From Protonemura montana (Eukaryota; Arthropoda; Insecta; Plecoptera; Nemouridae): a DNA stretch of 64,000 nt. This document shows, piece after piece, positions 34,774 to 49,700 of the stretch. Position 1 is the stretch's first letter, and each line of letters starts with the position of its first letter. Under the pieces are notes generated by a model. It saw only the letters and a list, made by a program, of their open reading frames with translations. It was not told the DNA's origin and made no database searches. A program made the translations under genes and the position numbers. The stretch lies in the NCBI GenBank assembly GCA_947568835.1, contig OX387603.1, positions 16,206,651 to 16,270,650 of the forward strand, in the 5' to 3' direction.

Positions 34774-37700
34774 GTATGTATAGCGGTTTGTCTTGATTGT
34801 GCTAATTAGCTATTACAGTGAGAAGCGTGCAAGATTGATACTAGGGTTGCCATCACTCGTATTGTGCTTGAACTACACATGAAATCGTAACATGGGACGA
34901 TACAATCGATTGATTATTTTGAAGGGTGTAAACTCTTCGAATTACTGTCAGAAATCATCAAAGTAATTAAAAAATCCGATGCAGAGTATCCAGGTTTTCA
35001 AGGTTAGTTTTAAAATATGCAAACAGTTGTTGGAATTTTTAAGAACGGCCCTCTCGAAATAATTTCTGAATCTTATATTTGTTTACGGTCAATAAAAATA
35101 AATATCAGCAGGACAAATCACGGAGTAAAAAAATACTGCCTATGCACCTATAACAATGCGGATCCATATCCATCCAACGTGAAAAATATGGCAAATAAAT
35201 GGACACATATGACAAACAATTCTCTTGAATAATAGCCGGCATTTCTAAAAGAAAAGCACACAAGCCACATTGCAAAACACGCAGCAGGATATTTACTATC
35301 TGTTTACTCTCCGCACGCACCCACACATATTTTTACACATAATTCGTCAATTCGAAAGTATACAAAAAGAAAAAGTGATAAAACCTACTATCATAGATTA
35401 TTCTCTTTATACACAAACAGCCTCATTTACCTTTAGCAAAATTACACAACAACTTCCCATAAGCAATCAGAAGAATAGAAAATATACCATCTTTTTCAGC
35501 ACCCTCAAATAATTTCTAACAGAAAATCTATTTTGTCGTGTCAATGCATTTTATAACTTGAAATCAAATAATTAATCGTTTATTTCTAGATTTAAAAACT
35601 TGTTTTATTAATTAAAATCGTTACCATAACATAATTATAAAAACATCCCGTACTTCCACATCGAGGTAAGTTGAGGGCTAGAACTTATGTATCTGCAAAA
35701 ATGAATACAGAAATGGAGCGTAATTTATTTTCATCCATCAGGACTAGGAATGGAAATATCCAACCCTTGTCTCATCAATAATATTATTTTAATTCAATCT
35801 GTATACGAACAAGCTGATGGAAAATTAACTTTTACAAGCTGGGACTGTAAACCATGGATTTACAAGCCTTTTGTGAGCGCAATGCCGATGAAAAGTTCGG
35901 AAGAAAATAATAAATTAACAGAAGTTAATGACGGAAACCAATACTCACTCCAACAATCAATTACGTCACAGGAAAAAAAACCAACACCGCACAGGTGGCA
36001 TATTTAAATTCAAAATTACGCATTTGCGCAAGATTTTTGCGGCACTTCTTATGTGCCATTTCATGTGTATACCATTAGTAGAAACCATTTACCATCAGTG
36101 CGTCGTAAAATGGCGCAATGTTTAGCACTAACTTACACCTCACACATGTTATTATGTTGATAGTTTGGCACTGATTTGCTCTCATTACCACCAAGATGTA
36201 TCCAAGATCACAAAAAGTTAACAGTTTGATGCAAGAAGTAACTTCCATTTATCTGTTGTCAGTAGATATTTAGTACCTACCTGTCCCATAGCCAGTCAAA
36301 TGAAATCGATAGTTTGGCTCGTCCTTGGTTCTCTCATCCTGAGTGAAGGGAAGAATCAGGTACGAGAAGGAAGGAAAATAGCCAATACTCCTGAGTCCTA
36401 ATGGGTCAAATGTGAGTTAGGACATTCTGCCGAGTGTCGAATGCCGATAGGGTGATGGACAAAATGGAGAGTGAAAATGGACCACTAATTTCAATATCTA
36501 CTTTTAAATCTGATGTCCTAACAAAAGATCAAAAACGACACACCTGTTTGGATTTGTTAGTACGCCTTGAGAAAGTAAAGGTGACTCGAAACACCTTCAC
36601 GCACAATGGTTAAACCAATTGTGGGTTAAATTAGACACACCCAGTGCTCTTCATAATAACAGAAAGATTTACATGTCTTGTAATTATAAGACCAGTTCTA
36701 AAATCACAAACATTTTTTTTCAGGCACACTAAACACATTTGGGCCTATTTTCTAGTTCTACACATTCTACTCATATCATCTCACACTTCGCTTTTGCTAT
36801 GTACCTTTTGATGTATGTAAATTAAATGTCATTTCTTTTTCTTTCGTAGTTTACAAAGATTTTTAAAAGCTGACTTATGCAGCGGCCACCTGAAAAAAAT
36901 CTATCAGACAACCAGTTTCACTTATTGCACTCTCGGGTGCACCCTCGATAACTTCCATCTGTCTTATCTACCTGGAAGAGCAACCTCTCGACTAAATATA
37001 CCAGTGTATTTAATTTCTCTTCAATCCTCTCTTGACACCTCCTCGTTCTCTTCAATGGTCTCTTGTTCACTCTTCCTGACTGGCTTTTAGTGTTGAAAAC
37101 ACTTTGCTATGTCAGGTGTGGATGGGTTACATCATACGTCATACACATGACCAGTTCTGTTTGTGAGAGAGATTGGAGAGATGAAAATTAACACAGCAAC
37201 GCCACTCGCCTTGCTTATCTACCTCTTGATAGTATGGATTTGTGAAGGAATCCTGTCGTTTACGTTAAACCGTCCTTTGGGAGGGACTTTAAGCCGGTGG
37301 TAACCTTGGAGCTCTTCTACAGGAGTAGCCTACTTGCCGGCACCGGATTTCCCCTCCTCCCTTCTAGTCTAGGTTAAGTTCATCAAAATCCTCATCATCA
37401 GCTATTCATTCACCGAAGCCATTAGACCAGTGCCACAGGGTCCGTTCACAAAACATTGCGTCATTAAACCTCACAAATCAATAAAAAAATTGACCAATCT
37501 TATAGGATTACCTTTAGCAGCCATCTCAAAGCCTTCTTGTTTGCTCTCTTAGATGGGTGAAATACGGCCGCGTCTCGCGCATGAGCGTCGTTGGCAAGGA
37601 TACGTTGGTGGGAGGCGCTGGCTGCCAGCTTACCTTCTTCGACCCTGTCACCCTGAAGATCCAGCGCTACCGCGCCAACACCCCTGCTGCCGGTGACGGG

Positions 37701-40700
37701 GCAAGATGTGTTACTGGACACCGCACTTTGCCGCTGGTGGCGTTCGCAGAGCTGGCTCTCACTTCGCGTATCTTTGTGATCTCCTATCCGGACTTCAAAA
37801 CGCTGGCTACTTTCTCAGGTTGGTGGGTGATACCTAGGAGATGGAGTTTGAAGATGCTGAAATGACTCTACGACTCATGTCTACTTTATCGCACCTTAAC
37901 ACTAGTTAAAACTGGGTTATTTAATGTTCACATTTTATATTATGAAAGTATAGTGTAATATAATTAAACATAAAATAACTCATATTACATATTTTTATAT
38001 TAGTATTCAATAACCTAAATTGTCATCCTCCGTAATCTCAATCTAACTAAATAAACCAAAAAATGTTTAAGAGAAGAATAGCATCGAAAAAAATATTTCC
38101 GATTACCACTTTCCTCACAGTTTGCTATCTTCACATAGTTTTTCTAGTGTTGATATCTTATTTCAACGCACCTCGAAGAGATGTGTAGGTTCCATTGCGC
38201 GCGTAATTCCAGTAATTTGACAGTTTTTCAAAGTAGTGGTCGAGTTTTGCGATACAGGGGCTGCACATTTAGCTCGAGTAAACACTATGCAATACGAACT
38301 TTCTATTCATAAGCCATCATGAAAAGTGTAGCTACTTGCCCTGCCTCTTTCAGATCCGACGGTAGCATCTTACATTGCGCTATCTTTCGGCGAGATGGAG
38401 CTGCTGGTGTCACTATCCGGTGCACCCAACTTTAAGGTCACCGTCTGGCGTTGGCGGACTGGCGAGATACTGGCCAGCGCTATTTCGGGCATGGACTACA
38501 TGGAACAGCAGATGAAATGCTCCCAGGCGAGTGCATCATGCTACAGAGTCAGCACTGATCAGAGTGTCAGCAAGAATCACCACGTTGCTGACCAGGCTAC
38601 TGATACGGAACATATTGGAGTACTGTTTACCGCGGTTAAGCAACAGTGCGCTGAGTCAGGTCGTGGATGGGTGGCCACCATACACGCTTTTGAGGTTACA
38701 GCGATCACCAATTTCTGTTGCTCTTGAGTTGTTTGGTACGTTGAAACATATAATATCGGGAAAGCGACGTTGATTCATTTCCCCAAGCATACCAGAAAAA
38801 AAAAAAATCGATCCGATTATATTTTTGTCTATTTTTTCAAGAAAATTATTTCCAAAATGGATGTTGAATGTTAAACTTTGGGAAAACTGACTTCCTTAAA
38901 AAAAGGTACTCCAATTTTTTTTAACAACCCTGCGACAGAAATTGCCGTTTATCAATCCAAACCAGACAACAATGCTTCTTGCTCATCAGAATACCCCGCT
39001 GTCCGTGACCCAGACCTCGCCCTCCAGCAGCATGATGCTGGTTTGGGATGTACACTCTTGCTTCAAGCGGTGCCTGATCACTCGGCACGTGATAGACATG
39101 CCCAGCACGGCTACGTCGCCTTTCTTGGCGGTCTGGTCTTCGGATGGGTTACTCTACTTCGTCGACGGCGGCGCTAACGTATATATGGTACGACACAGTG
39201 CTAAACCCCCACGAGGTATCTCAGAAGAAGGTTTTTTATTTTGTTTATTCAAAATTGGGAGTTGGGACACAAGAACACTTAATAAGTGTTACTTATTTTG
39301 ATTCCGGGAAGCTACCACCAGCATCTAAGCAACTTCAGGCTTCATGGACGACTGAAAATCAGTAATGCAGAGGGTGAAAGCCTTTGATAAAGGAAATTCA
39401 CGGGAAAAACAATCAAGATGACGCCCAAATATAATTCGGATCAGTTGCTTTCACTACAAAAACAGACCAAATTTCAGACGGATATTTTGGATTTACTTCA
39501 GTGAGAAAATTGCCTGGAAATGTAGCTGATTTTTAACTTGAAATAACTGGACTTCAGACCAAAGTTATAGATACAATATACTCATTAATATATTTTGAGT
39601 GTAATTTACCTACAGTCAATCAAGCAAAATTTTGCAGACCCTGCAATGATAAGCCCGTATAGATTTTTCAGTGGCACGTTAAGAATTGATCAGACCGTTA
39701 CTAACAAAAACTTATTCTGGTTGGCTATTGCAAAGCAATTAATAAATTAACGGACTGTTAAGTTTTCAACTATCCACTGAAAAGCTGAGCCTTAAAATTA
39801 CTTGCATTGCATTTTTTAATATTAGCTTTTACTTTCAATTGTCCAGTAGTAATTGGATCTAAACAATGCACACAAAATTGAAATTTCTTCTTATCAGATT
39901 GAGGAGAACCGCGTGCCACGCCTGGTGGTACCCTGGACGGGTGACTCAGGACCCAATGCTCCCAGTGGTGTCTGGTATAAAGGAGGTATAGTTGTCGTCG
40001 GCCCAGATTCCATCGTCAGGATGATGCGACGCGGTCAGAGGGGTTGGACCGAGATGTGGTCCGTTGTACCAGAGATTCCCTTCCGTCAGCTGATCTCGTT
40101 GAGCGCTAAGGAGTTGCTGGTTGGACTGTCGCACAACGTGAGTTCATTTATTTCAATTTAAATTGTTTCAGATTTTGGTTCTTTTAGCAGCTTGCAACGG
40201 GCAATCGCTCTAAAAAAAAATCTAGAACCACTCTGCAAATTTGTTGATGTTGCTCGCAAGGGTGAAAATGAGAACACATTTTCAGTTAGTGTTTATGCGT
40301 AAACTTAAGTCGAATTTACCAAATAGATTTCCTTAATAGAATTTTTAAATAACTGTGGATGTGTAATAACCGTGACAGACCGTCAAACAAAAAAAATCTT
40401 CTGATTGGCTGCTGCCAAGCAAATAAAAAGTTAGCAGACTTTTACGTTCTAAGCGGATCATTGAAAAACCGACCCTAAGTGAGCTAGTTAAGGGAAATAT
40501 AGCAGATTTCGAAGCGAAGTTGCTTCAGTATGAATTTTTCTCCATGTTTGAGTGAGAACAGAGATTTTTATAGACAAACGCCTATACTCTGAACACTGAA
40601 CCCATAAAAGAGGTTTATTCTGTCGTTTGATTCTTTTGTTCAGCGAAAAGGGAACCAATGGAAGTCCTTGAGAATCAAACTTTCATAAACAATCATCAAA

Positions 40701-43700
40701 TGAATGCCGTTAAACAGTTAAAACTCCGTACACAATATAGCCGGCAAACAACACTCGACCAATGCCCTACTATGTGTCTGACGTCTTTTCCAGAACGTTG
40801 CCTGCCGTACCGCGCTCTCGATGTGGAACCAAGATGTAAGCAACTCGCGTTTTGACATCATGTACGAATCTCAGACGAACTTCGAGGAGGTGTGTCCCGT
40901 GCTACCGCTCGGCGAGATTTTCGTTGCCAGACATACCTCAGAAAACCTCAGCGTGTGGGACATCGAGACAGGAACACTGGTGAGAAATATGGGATGAACC
41001 AGCTTGGATGTTTGCTCGGTATGTAGCAGAAATTCTGTTAAACACCTTGCTATACAAGCCAAGCTGCCGCCTTAGTCCTAAGGCCAATGGAGAATTGAAA
41101 AGAGATTATGTTGATGAGAGGGAAAATAAAGGTTTTCACAGATAATCATTTAGATCAGATATTGGACATAAAACGTAACTTTTTACAATTAATGTTATAG
41201 AAAATACAAGAATTTTCAGCCTACAATGTGTTCTAGGATTGCTAAATATGATAGAAGTACTCTCAGAGTAGGTGCTGCTCTGTTGAACTCCACGAATATA
41301 ACTAAAAAGCTTAAAACATTTGAAAAAATACTTAAAAGTATAGAGACTTACCGATATTTATTTATGATTCTGACCGAAGCGATCAAACAGTACCACGACG
41401 AGAGCAAATAATATGTGTATAGATAATCATCATCACCCTCGTCATGGTTGCAGGTGACCACAATTCAAGCGCGCGAGGGCGAGAGCATCACAGTGATGCG
41501 TTCAAACCCCTCTGCTCCCATCATCGCCCTTGGCCGACCCAACGGAGGCGTCGAGCTAATCAGCATGTTCGTCCCGACAACACCTTCTACCCTCTTCTCC
41601 ATCGTATTCGCCGAGCTTAACATTGACTCGATGGATTTCTCACCGTCAGGCTGTATTCTGGTAGCAGGCTCGCTAGATTCTGGCAACATCTTCTTCATCA
41701 AGGTATTTGTTGATCCAGTATTGCTATGGTACTTTTGGCAGTCAGGGACTCGCTCCGTTTCTATGTCTATGTTACTAGTGGAGGAGAAAAGAAGTGAGAA
41801 GAACTTAGATGATCTAAGAACAGTAAGTTTGGCCAATGTTTGCTAGCCGCATGCATACCGCTGTGTTAAGTAGTCATTTGAAAGATTTAAAAAAAGAAAT
41901 TAATGAATTAAACTGGTAACACACTAATCAGTTTTCTCCTTGTACCAAGCGTTTCGCAAGTGGGATTTTTGGACGACATCGTAGCTGAAAGGTAGCATTA
42001 AGAACATCATTGGTAGCCGATAGGTTTTTAATCTGCAATGTGGTGTAACGCCCCACTACAAAGGGGCGTTACGATTGGAAACATGAAGTGGTATTCAGAC
42101 AAAAAAGATAAAAAGCTTGACAGAAAATGTGCTTCGCTTATCGTAACTGACTAATTACCCATTTGAATTTCTACACACATGATGTTAACGGAGTTTCAAA
42201 TAAATATCTTAGTTACGTACGTCGGCCTTAACCTTGTAATGGTACCACGCGATTGGCTGCGTCTCTGTCACAATCACGTGACTCTTGTGACCTTGGTCTA
42301 TGATAGTTAACTCCGATTGGTGCACTGAGCATGTGTGTTGCGTATTGCAGCTGCAGCCGGGGCTTCGTATCGAGGTGGTCGCACACCATTGCTTCGGTGT
42401 TCCGTTGGCCTCGTGGACCCTCAACGAGTTAGACCATGACTTGCAGGTACAATCTCTTTCCCTCCGAGTGTTCCTTGGTACGACGAGGCGATTGACAGCC
42501 ACTATTGGCGTGCTTTCTTCACCGTTCTATTTTTCAGTTAGAATTGCTTGCTGTTGGTCTACTTTTTTAACAGCATATGTAGAAATAAACAGTCCGCCAG
42601 GACAAACAAATCAGTGAACGATTTTATGTTGCCAAGAAAACGAAAAAGTTACGCCATTATCGGCTTATTACTGAACATTGCAAAGCTAGGTTAGCTAATG
42701 CGTATAGTACTATTTTTTTCTATAAAATATGCTAAGAACTTGACACCCTTAAATAACCTGTTTGTTACTCTTCTCTTGTGTATTTATGTCTTACTATTTC
42801 AGTGTCTCAGTGGAAGGTTAAAAACCTAATAACTTAATTCGTTATTTGCTTGGCAACAGCCAACCAAGAGATGTTTTTTGTTCGTTATATTCTGTTAATT
42901 AATTAATTATCAATAATTTCTGTCAATGTTCACTCTCAGTGAGCAACGAAAATAGAAAATGAGCCACTAGAAATGAAAACGGTCAACGATGGCGCCAGAA
43001 TAGCAATGTACCTAGTTGATCTGTGCGCCAAATTTGTGTGAAATTTTCCATAATCTTGGGCAGGACAGGAAGTAAAAACAAAAACAATAAATGATTTTAA
43101 TATTTGAAGCTCCATTGCTTTATTATAACAATGTTAAAATATAGCTCAAAACCCCAAAAATGTCTTCATAAAACATACTGGTCCAGTTCCTACCATGTAA
43201 CACGCGGTTGTCGGCTCAGGTTCTCGTGATCCTGCGCAGTGTGGGCTGCTGCCCAGCGGGCGACACACTCGCTACACTCATGCTTACGCTGAGCTCATGG
43301 GTGCTGCGCGTGCTGCCCACGGCACGGCTGCCCGGCTGCTATGCGCAGCTCATCAGCACGGGACTGGTCAAGCGTCTATGGCTAGGGGTGCCACATCGGT
43401 CAAGACAACTTCACACTATCAAACTTGGGCCACCGGTACGTGGTTCTTGCTCTGACTGTTCGTTATTTGGCTAGCTCTTTTATATAGACTAGCATCGATG
43501 GGTTGAATGGGTGGAAATCATATAAATAGTTCAAGTGAAGGTGCTATGAAATGAATGGCTTTTCACCGAATTCAGGAAAAAATCGAGGAGTGGACAAAAA
43601 TATGTAAAAAAATACCTCATAACAAATTTAAACATTTATCGGCGCTTGTTTTTTTAGTGCATCCCGTAACCTCAGTTTACAAAAGTTGATGAAAGCTTAA

Positions 43701-46700
43701 GGTTATCACGTTTCGGAAAGTGAAAACAGTGAAATAAAATGTTTCTGAAATCCATCGCGATTTGAATCCCAACCACCTCCGTTCGGTTGCAGGGCATGCC
43801 CCTGACCAAGTCAGTAATCGAGACGCGCCCCAGTGGACACCAGCTGCGCAGATACGTAGTATCCGTCCAACTAGGCGTGGTAGTAACGTGCGGCATGGAT
43901 GGTCTCATCGTGGTGCGCCGCGCGGAAACGCGGGAAGCCTTGCTGGTAGAATCGCCACATCACCGAATGAACGGTGGCGTGCGGTCGGCGTTCATCACAC
44001 CCTCTGGCCATATGATGGTCTCTCTCGGGGGTGACGGGTCTGTTGTCTGCATGAATATCAGGTTTGTGTCCGAACGGATATACTTCAAGCGTTTTATGGG
44101 TTTTATATGGGACCTAAAAGATAACCTACAGGATAACCTTGTTAGTACGTTTTTCAGTGTACTACGCACAAAAACCTCGTTAGTACGTTTGTTTGCTGTG
44201 ACTTCATGAAAATCTAGTTAAAGCGTTTTTGCCTTAAATTTGCCGTAAATATATGTTTTAGTACAGTATGGTATTTCGATTTGATATTTTCACAGAAAAA
44301 TTCTTGTGTAAAACAATTTTTATTTTAAAATATGAGACCTATATTTCGATTGTTCTCTTGTGCAGGACGCCGATCGTCTCTGGGGAGAAGGTTACCGTGA
44401 GGAGCACCTCGGATGCCGACTGGATCAAGCTTCTAACGTCTGCACCAGCCTCAGGTCAGACTCACAAATCCCTCGTTGCAAACCCCTGAATAAGTAACCA
44501 ATCGCAAGAATCACATGTGATTAAAGAATGACCGAACTCTTTATAATTTCACGGTGGGAGTTTGTTTGAAAGCGGTGGAGTGTATTTTTAGGGAACATCA
44601 CGCACGGCAAAACTTGGATGGAGATGCAGGCTGACAAGAAACTGATCCAGGAGACTGCGCAGTTCTCCGCCACCAGGAGGGCGCTACTAAAGGAGCTCAA
44701 CGAAATCAAGGCCAAGGTTATCCATTTTGTATTTAAACGTTAGTTCTACAATTTCCATGGTTTCCGCTTATTTTTACTCATTAAAACCGGATCTTCACAA
44801 GTTTTCTTAGCTTCTTAGGATCTTTCTTCTAAAACTTTGCCTTCATATGTGACCTTGAAAGGTAGTCCATCCTCGAAATGGCTCCCAGGAATGTTGTTTA
44901 ACTTTTTATTCATGGCTCCGACAGGATGGAAAAAAATCGAACCGTTCTAAAGCAACATAATGTTAGTTTGAGGAATAAAAAGGCCAGTGACTGCTAGTTT
45001 TCAAGAAATCGGCGTAAAACATGCCTGCCAATCGCATTCGGGAGGTTCCAGAGTTTAAGCCAGGCTTTCAGGCCAGGGTCTTCCGTTATTAAACACAATA
45101 TTTTCAGTAAAATGGAGATATATTACCTGCATTTCTTCTTTACTTATTCCCATCCTTCCTGACAAGTCTGGAGTGGCTAAGATACAAGTGGACCTTCCAC
45201 AAACAAACAAAACTAAACTAGTAATTGTGTCTACGCACAGACTGTCGAGCTGCTGGAGAACAACTTCACATGCCCAGAGGAAGAGCGTCTGGAGATCCGG
45301 GAGTTCGACTTGGACATTTCGGGACGCGTTGATGCCACGCGCGAGGCTGCCGATGCGCGCACAGCCTACGAGACACATGCGCTTGCACTAAGTGCAGCAA
45401 GGGACGCTATGGCGGAGAAGGTCAAACGACTTTGCTGGGACACCATGGAGGTCAAGGGACGATGCATCAAAGTACGAATATGGGTGGAGAAAGTGTGAAC
45501 CGGACTGGTTGGCGTAGAAAGAATGTTTTATTCAAAGAACCTGTCGTTAAAAGGAAAAACTGAACGCGTTTTTTTCTTGGCTAGCCTAGAATAATCTTAC
45601 ACGATACAGATTCGTTCGATTTTTTTTTAGAAAATTAGTTCGAGCTCCGATACTCACTGGATCTACTAGGATAGTAAACAAATCTCATTTGGTCAAGCTT
45701 CAGTTGTTCCTTCTGGCAGTGTAAAAGTATAACCCTTGCTGGTATGAAATAGATAACAGTGCATTTTTAATGGAGTGTTTATGCAATATTCCAAGTCTAG
45801 GGCGATTCATTTAACTTGTAAGTCCGTAAGTAATGTCGCTTTTCCAGGCGATGGCTGGTAACTTTGAGGTGGAAAACTTCGCCCTGCTCCCGCCAGACAT
45901 GGAGATGGAAAACCAGATTGCAAAGCTCGTGGAGACTCGTAAGGTGGAACTGGCGCTGAACAAGCTCGACCAGTTCTGTCCTTGGCTGCCCATGCCCCCC
46001 AGGTATAGTGACAATATCTTCAGTATTGCGCCATCGTAGCTAATACGCTGGCACCAGCTATGAACTTTTCTAGGACCGAAAGTAAATCAAAGCAAAGTAA
46101 ACCCATTGCCACTTTCAACATCCAATCACGGCTCTGAACCGTTTCACCTTACCAGATTTAGATTTATTTTTGCTACCTGAAGAACTTACGTTGCTTCTTG
46201 CTAGGGGCTGGAGAAATTATCAATCAGAAATGATATATATATATATATATTTTTTTTTTAATTTGACATCTATTTATTTACCCTCGGTGTCAATACGTAG
46301 AGTAGGTATTCATGACATACACAAATAAAAAGAATAAACAAATACTCACATAAGCTTCGCTTGTGTATAGGAGAGGAAATTATACATATTTTTGTTTTGT
46401 TTTTTTGTTTTAAGAAGTTTCACCTAACGCATACAAAAATAATACTGAATCAAAATAAGCAAATAAAATCAAAATCGAAATAGAGAGACGGCACGTTTCA
46501 TATGAGTACATTTTGCTGCTGGTCAAATAGAGAAGTTAGTATTTCAAATAAGACCAATTATTATATACTAATAATATAATATTATAATGACTAATAATAT
46601 ACAAATGCACGTTTTTAGTTTCGATTTAGCACTGCACAAAGTTTCAAATGCTTCTAAATGGCCTCAAAGAGATATTTCACCTGCACTTTTTGTAACCCTT

Positions 46701-49700
46701 TAGCGAGTTAGTCGAGTCGCTCCAGGTGAGCCCCCTGAAGAACGAAGCCGAGACCGATGATCTGCGTCTCACCCTCCTCGCCGACGACATCGAAGACGCG
46801 CGTTCCGAGCCCAGTGAGCCCGACGAGCCCGATGAGGCGTGGAACGGAGCCGCCAGCTACCAGTTCGTGGAACTCTCACCGCTGCTTACATCACAAATCT
46901 CAGTCGCTACCTACGGGCAGGTCTGCGACCAGGTGCTGCTCACCAAGGTGAGGTGACGCGGAATCGTGTGCTGGCTAGAAGTGGCGGGTCTTGAGAGGAT
47001 AAACAATAGAAAATTAAGCAGATTTTGGAGGAAAGCAACGATTTTTTCTCCAAGTAAAAGTGAAATTACACAATTTATTAGGATAGCCAAAGCTCTTATG
47101 AGTTTATGTTGCTACAGGGTAGTGTGATCAGCCAAATTTTATTATTAGGAGTGATATCCGGGACCAAGATATATAGTAAAATGATCCCATGTAAATTGTG
47201 CATGCATCGCTCTAATAATAGCCTAATAGGCAAGAAGGAGTCGACCCTTGGTAGCCGATAAAAATCTTTGACCTCTTTGGCCAGTCCAAATATACAACCC
47301 TTCGGCCTCTGCCCAGATTTTTCAAGAAAAAGTCTTAGGTTCTTTTTTATAATTCTTACAAAAAAACACCTGCTTAATTCGAAAATGCCAATTAACAAGG
47401 TTAAGGACACCTTTCAAAGATTATCTTTTGCTTCCCGACAGCAAATAGCGATGAACCTGCGGCTGTTCTTCAACAAGCAGTTTAACGAGATGATGGCAAT
47501 GAAGGAACGTGAGATGGCGACGGTGGCTGAGCGACACGAGCGACTGCGCTACATCTTGTCCGAGCTGAAGAACACTACCGTTCTGGTGGTCGACCCAGCG
47601 TGGTACCCTCACGAGCGTCCAGAGACCATCGTCACCGTTGAAGACAAGGAGGTATGCGACTGACCGCTGGCTTTCGGGCTCTGTCGGGAATCGGCTTTCG
47701 GGAATCTTGATGCTCTCCGTTTCTTGACGGTTTATCTGCATCCCATTTTAAATCGGGTGGAGATAGATTAGATTGTACTGGCATAAGAATGTTGTTGAAC
47801 TTTGTGATCAACGACACACTGTTTTGACAACGGGCCCTGTGGCACTGATCTAATGGTGTTGCTGAATAAGTGGGTGATGATGAGAATCACAATGAATTTA
47901 ACCTAGTCTTAAAGGAAGGAGAGGAAATTCAGTGCCGGTACTTTGCCTACTCCTGTTAAAGAGCTCCAAGGGGACCACCGTCTTAAAGTCCCATCCGAAG
48001 GATGGTATAACTCAAGTGGATTCTTCCACTAATCTAATACCTTTAAGAGGTTGATTGGGAACTTTCATCCTTGGTCTTTTGCAGAAAAAAAATAATGGTC
48101 AATAATTGACCATTCTTTTGGATCAGTTATTGGATAATTATTATCCTATAACTGATCCAGCAGTGTTGCTTATCTTCGGTAATCTCACGAAAACCTGTGT
48201 TTTCAACACGCCAAATCATTCGGTGGTGTTGTTAAAGTTCTTCGGTGTGCTCCTATTATTCTGCGTTAATACGCAGGTGGTCGCTGCGCCGTACGTGACC
48301 CCAGCAGAGCAGGCGCGACGTGATAAGCTGGCAGCCGAGGCGGAGGCCCGAAGACTGGCAGAGCTGGCAGACAACTTCCGAGAGCGGGCGCTCATCGAGA
48401 TGATGGACGGTGTCCTGGAAGTGCGTTGGGAGGACATCATCAAAAAGGACATTCCGGTGCCTAAATGCATGGTGAGCGAGCAGAATGGTGGAGATGAGGT
48501 AGAGATTGCTTTCAGCGGTTGGTTTGGCATTTTTCCCGTGGAGAATTTTTTTTTTTTTATATATTCACATGGCTATATTTATTAAATATTCATATATATC
48601 ATATATTTCATATAAATCGTATATCATATATACCATACAAATCATATTATATCATGTATTCAATTTCCACATAGCTTACTTCTCTTCCTAATATAATATA
48701 AGTGCAATATTGTGACCCTGCATTAAACAACTAATAAAAAATCTATGCTGGAAGCTCAATTTTAATGTAGGTACTACGTATTGTCCTCACATCCTCAACA
48801 CGTAACGAAAACTTAGGCATGTATAGATAACGAAGTAGTATGTTCTCTATTGTCCCAAATAGGTTAACCACACCATTGATTGGGTGCCCATACTCACATG
48901 GATGCAACCCCCTGAATACTGACCATGTGTCTTGTGCTTGCAGATTGACCGCCTACCAGAAGATTGGACTGAGGAAGACCTGCGCATAGTTCATGACTAT
49001 GAAGAGAAGGTTGCGCATCTGATGAGCGAGCGAGAACGGTACAAGAACATGCTGGAGGCTGAGTTCGCCAAGCTCTCCGGCACAGTGAAGGTAGACAGGA
49101 GGACACCAGAGCTTCTTAAGCTTCTTGGATGCCCAGTGGTGTACCTTTGAAACTTGAACAGAAATGCGTTCGCCTAAATTTCTTAATATTATTTTTTTTT
49201 TTTTGTGGCGCACAGGAAAGCATGCGCAGATTCGACCAGAGGCTGGCCGAGCTGCATTTGCTGCGTCTGCGCGTACAGGCTGCCGTCTGCCAGGAGGACT
49301 TGAAAATTCTGCGCTGGCAACTGCACTGCCAGAACCGGATTCAGCTGGACCGCGAAGAGGCGGAAGCCATGTGAGTCGCTGGTTATCCTTACTATTGTGT
49401 TTATTTTACCGCCCTCTAGTGTTTATTTCAACCACTCTTGAAAGCCCTCAAGATTTTTGTCAACTTCGCCAAAGTGGAATAGGCGGAGGGTCCCTGATTC
49501 TCGGGGGTTATCGGAGTTATTGCCATCTGAAACGAATTTACTGCACCAAAATACATCTTTCGAAAAATCAACATTCTATATGGAATCTAACTGTGGGAAG
49601 CCAACATCTGATACTAATGCCAGACAAATTGGTCAGTCTGTAGAGAATAAAGACAAGCTTTGCCATGTCAAGCTAAAAGTAAAGTCATAGGCTGTAAGGT

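Noticed and set aside
48106..48585. 159-codon plus frame with a hydrophobic start leading into CFAP43 exon 17
   Set aside because: The first part is the 5S-derived SINE and its hairpins read by chance in frame with exon 17; the acceptor CGCAG at 48276 defines the exon.
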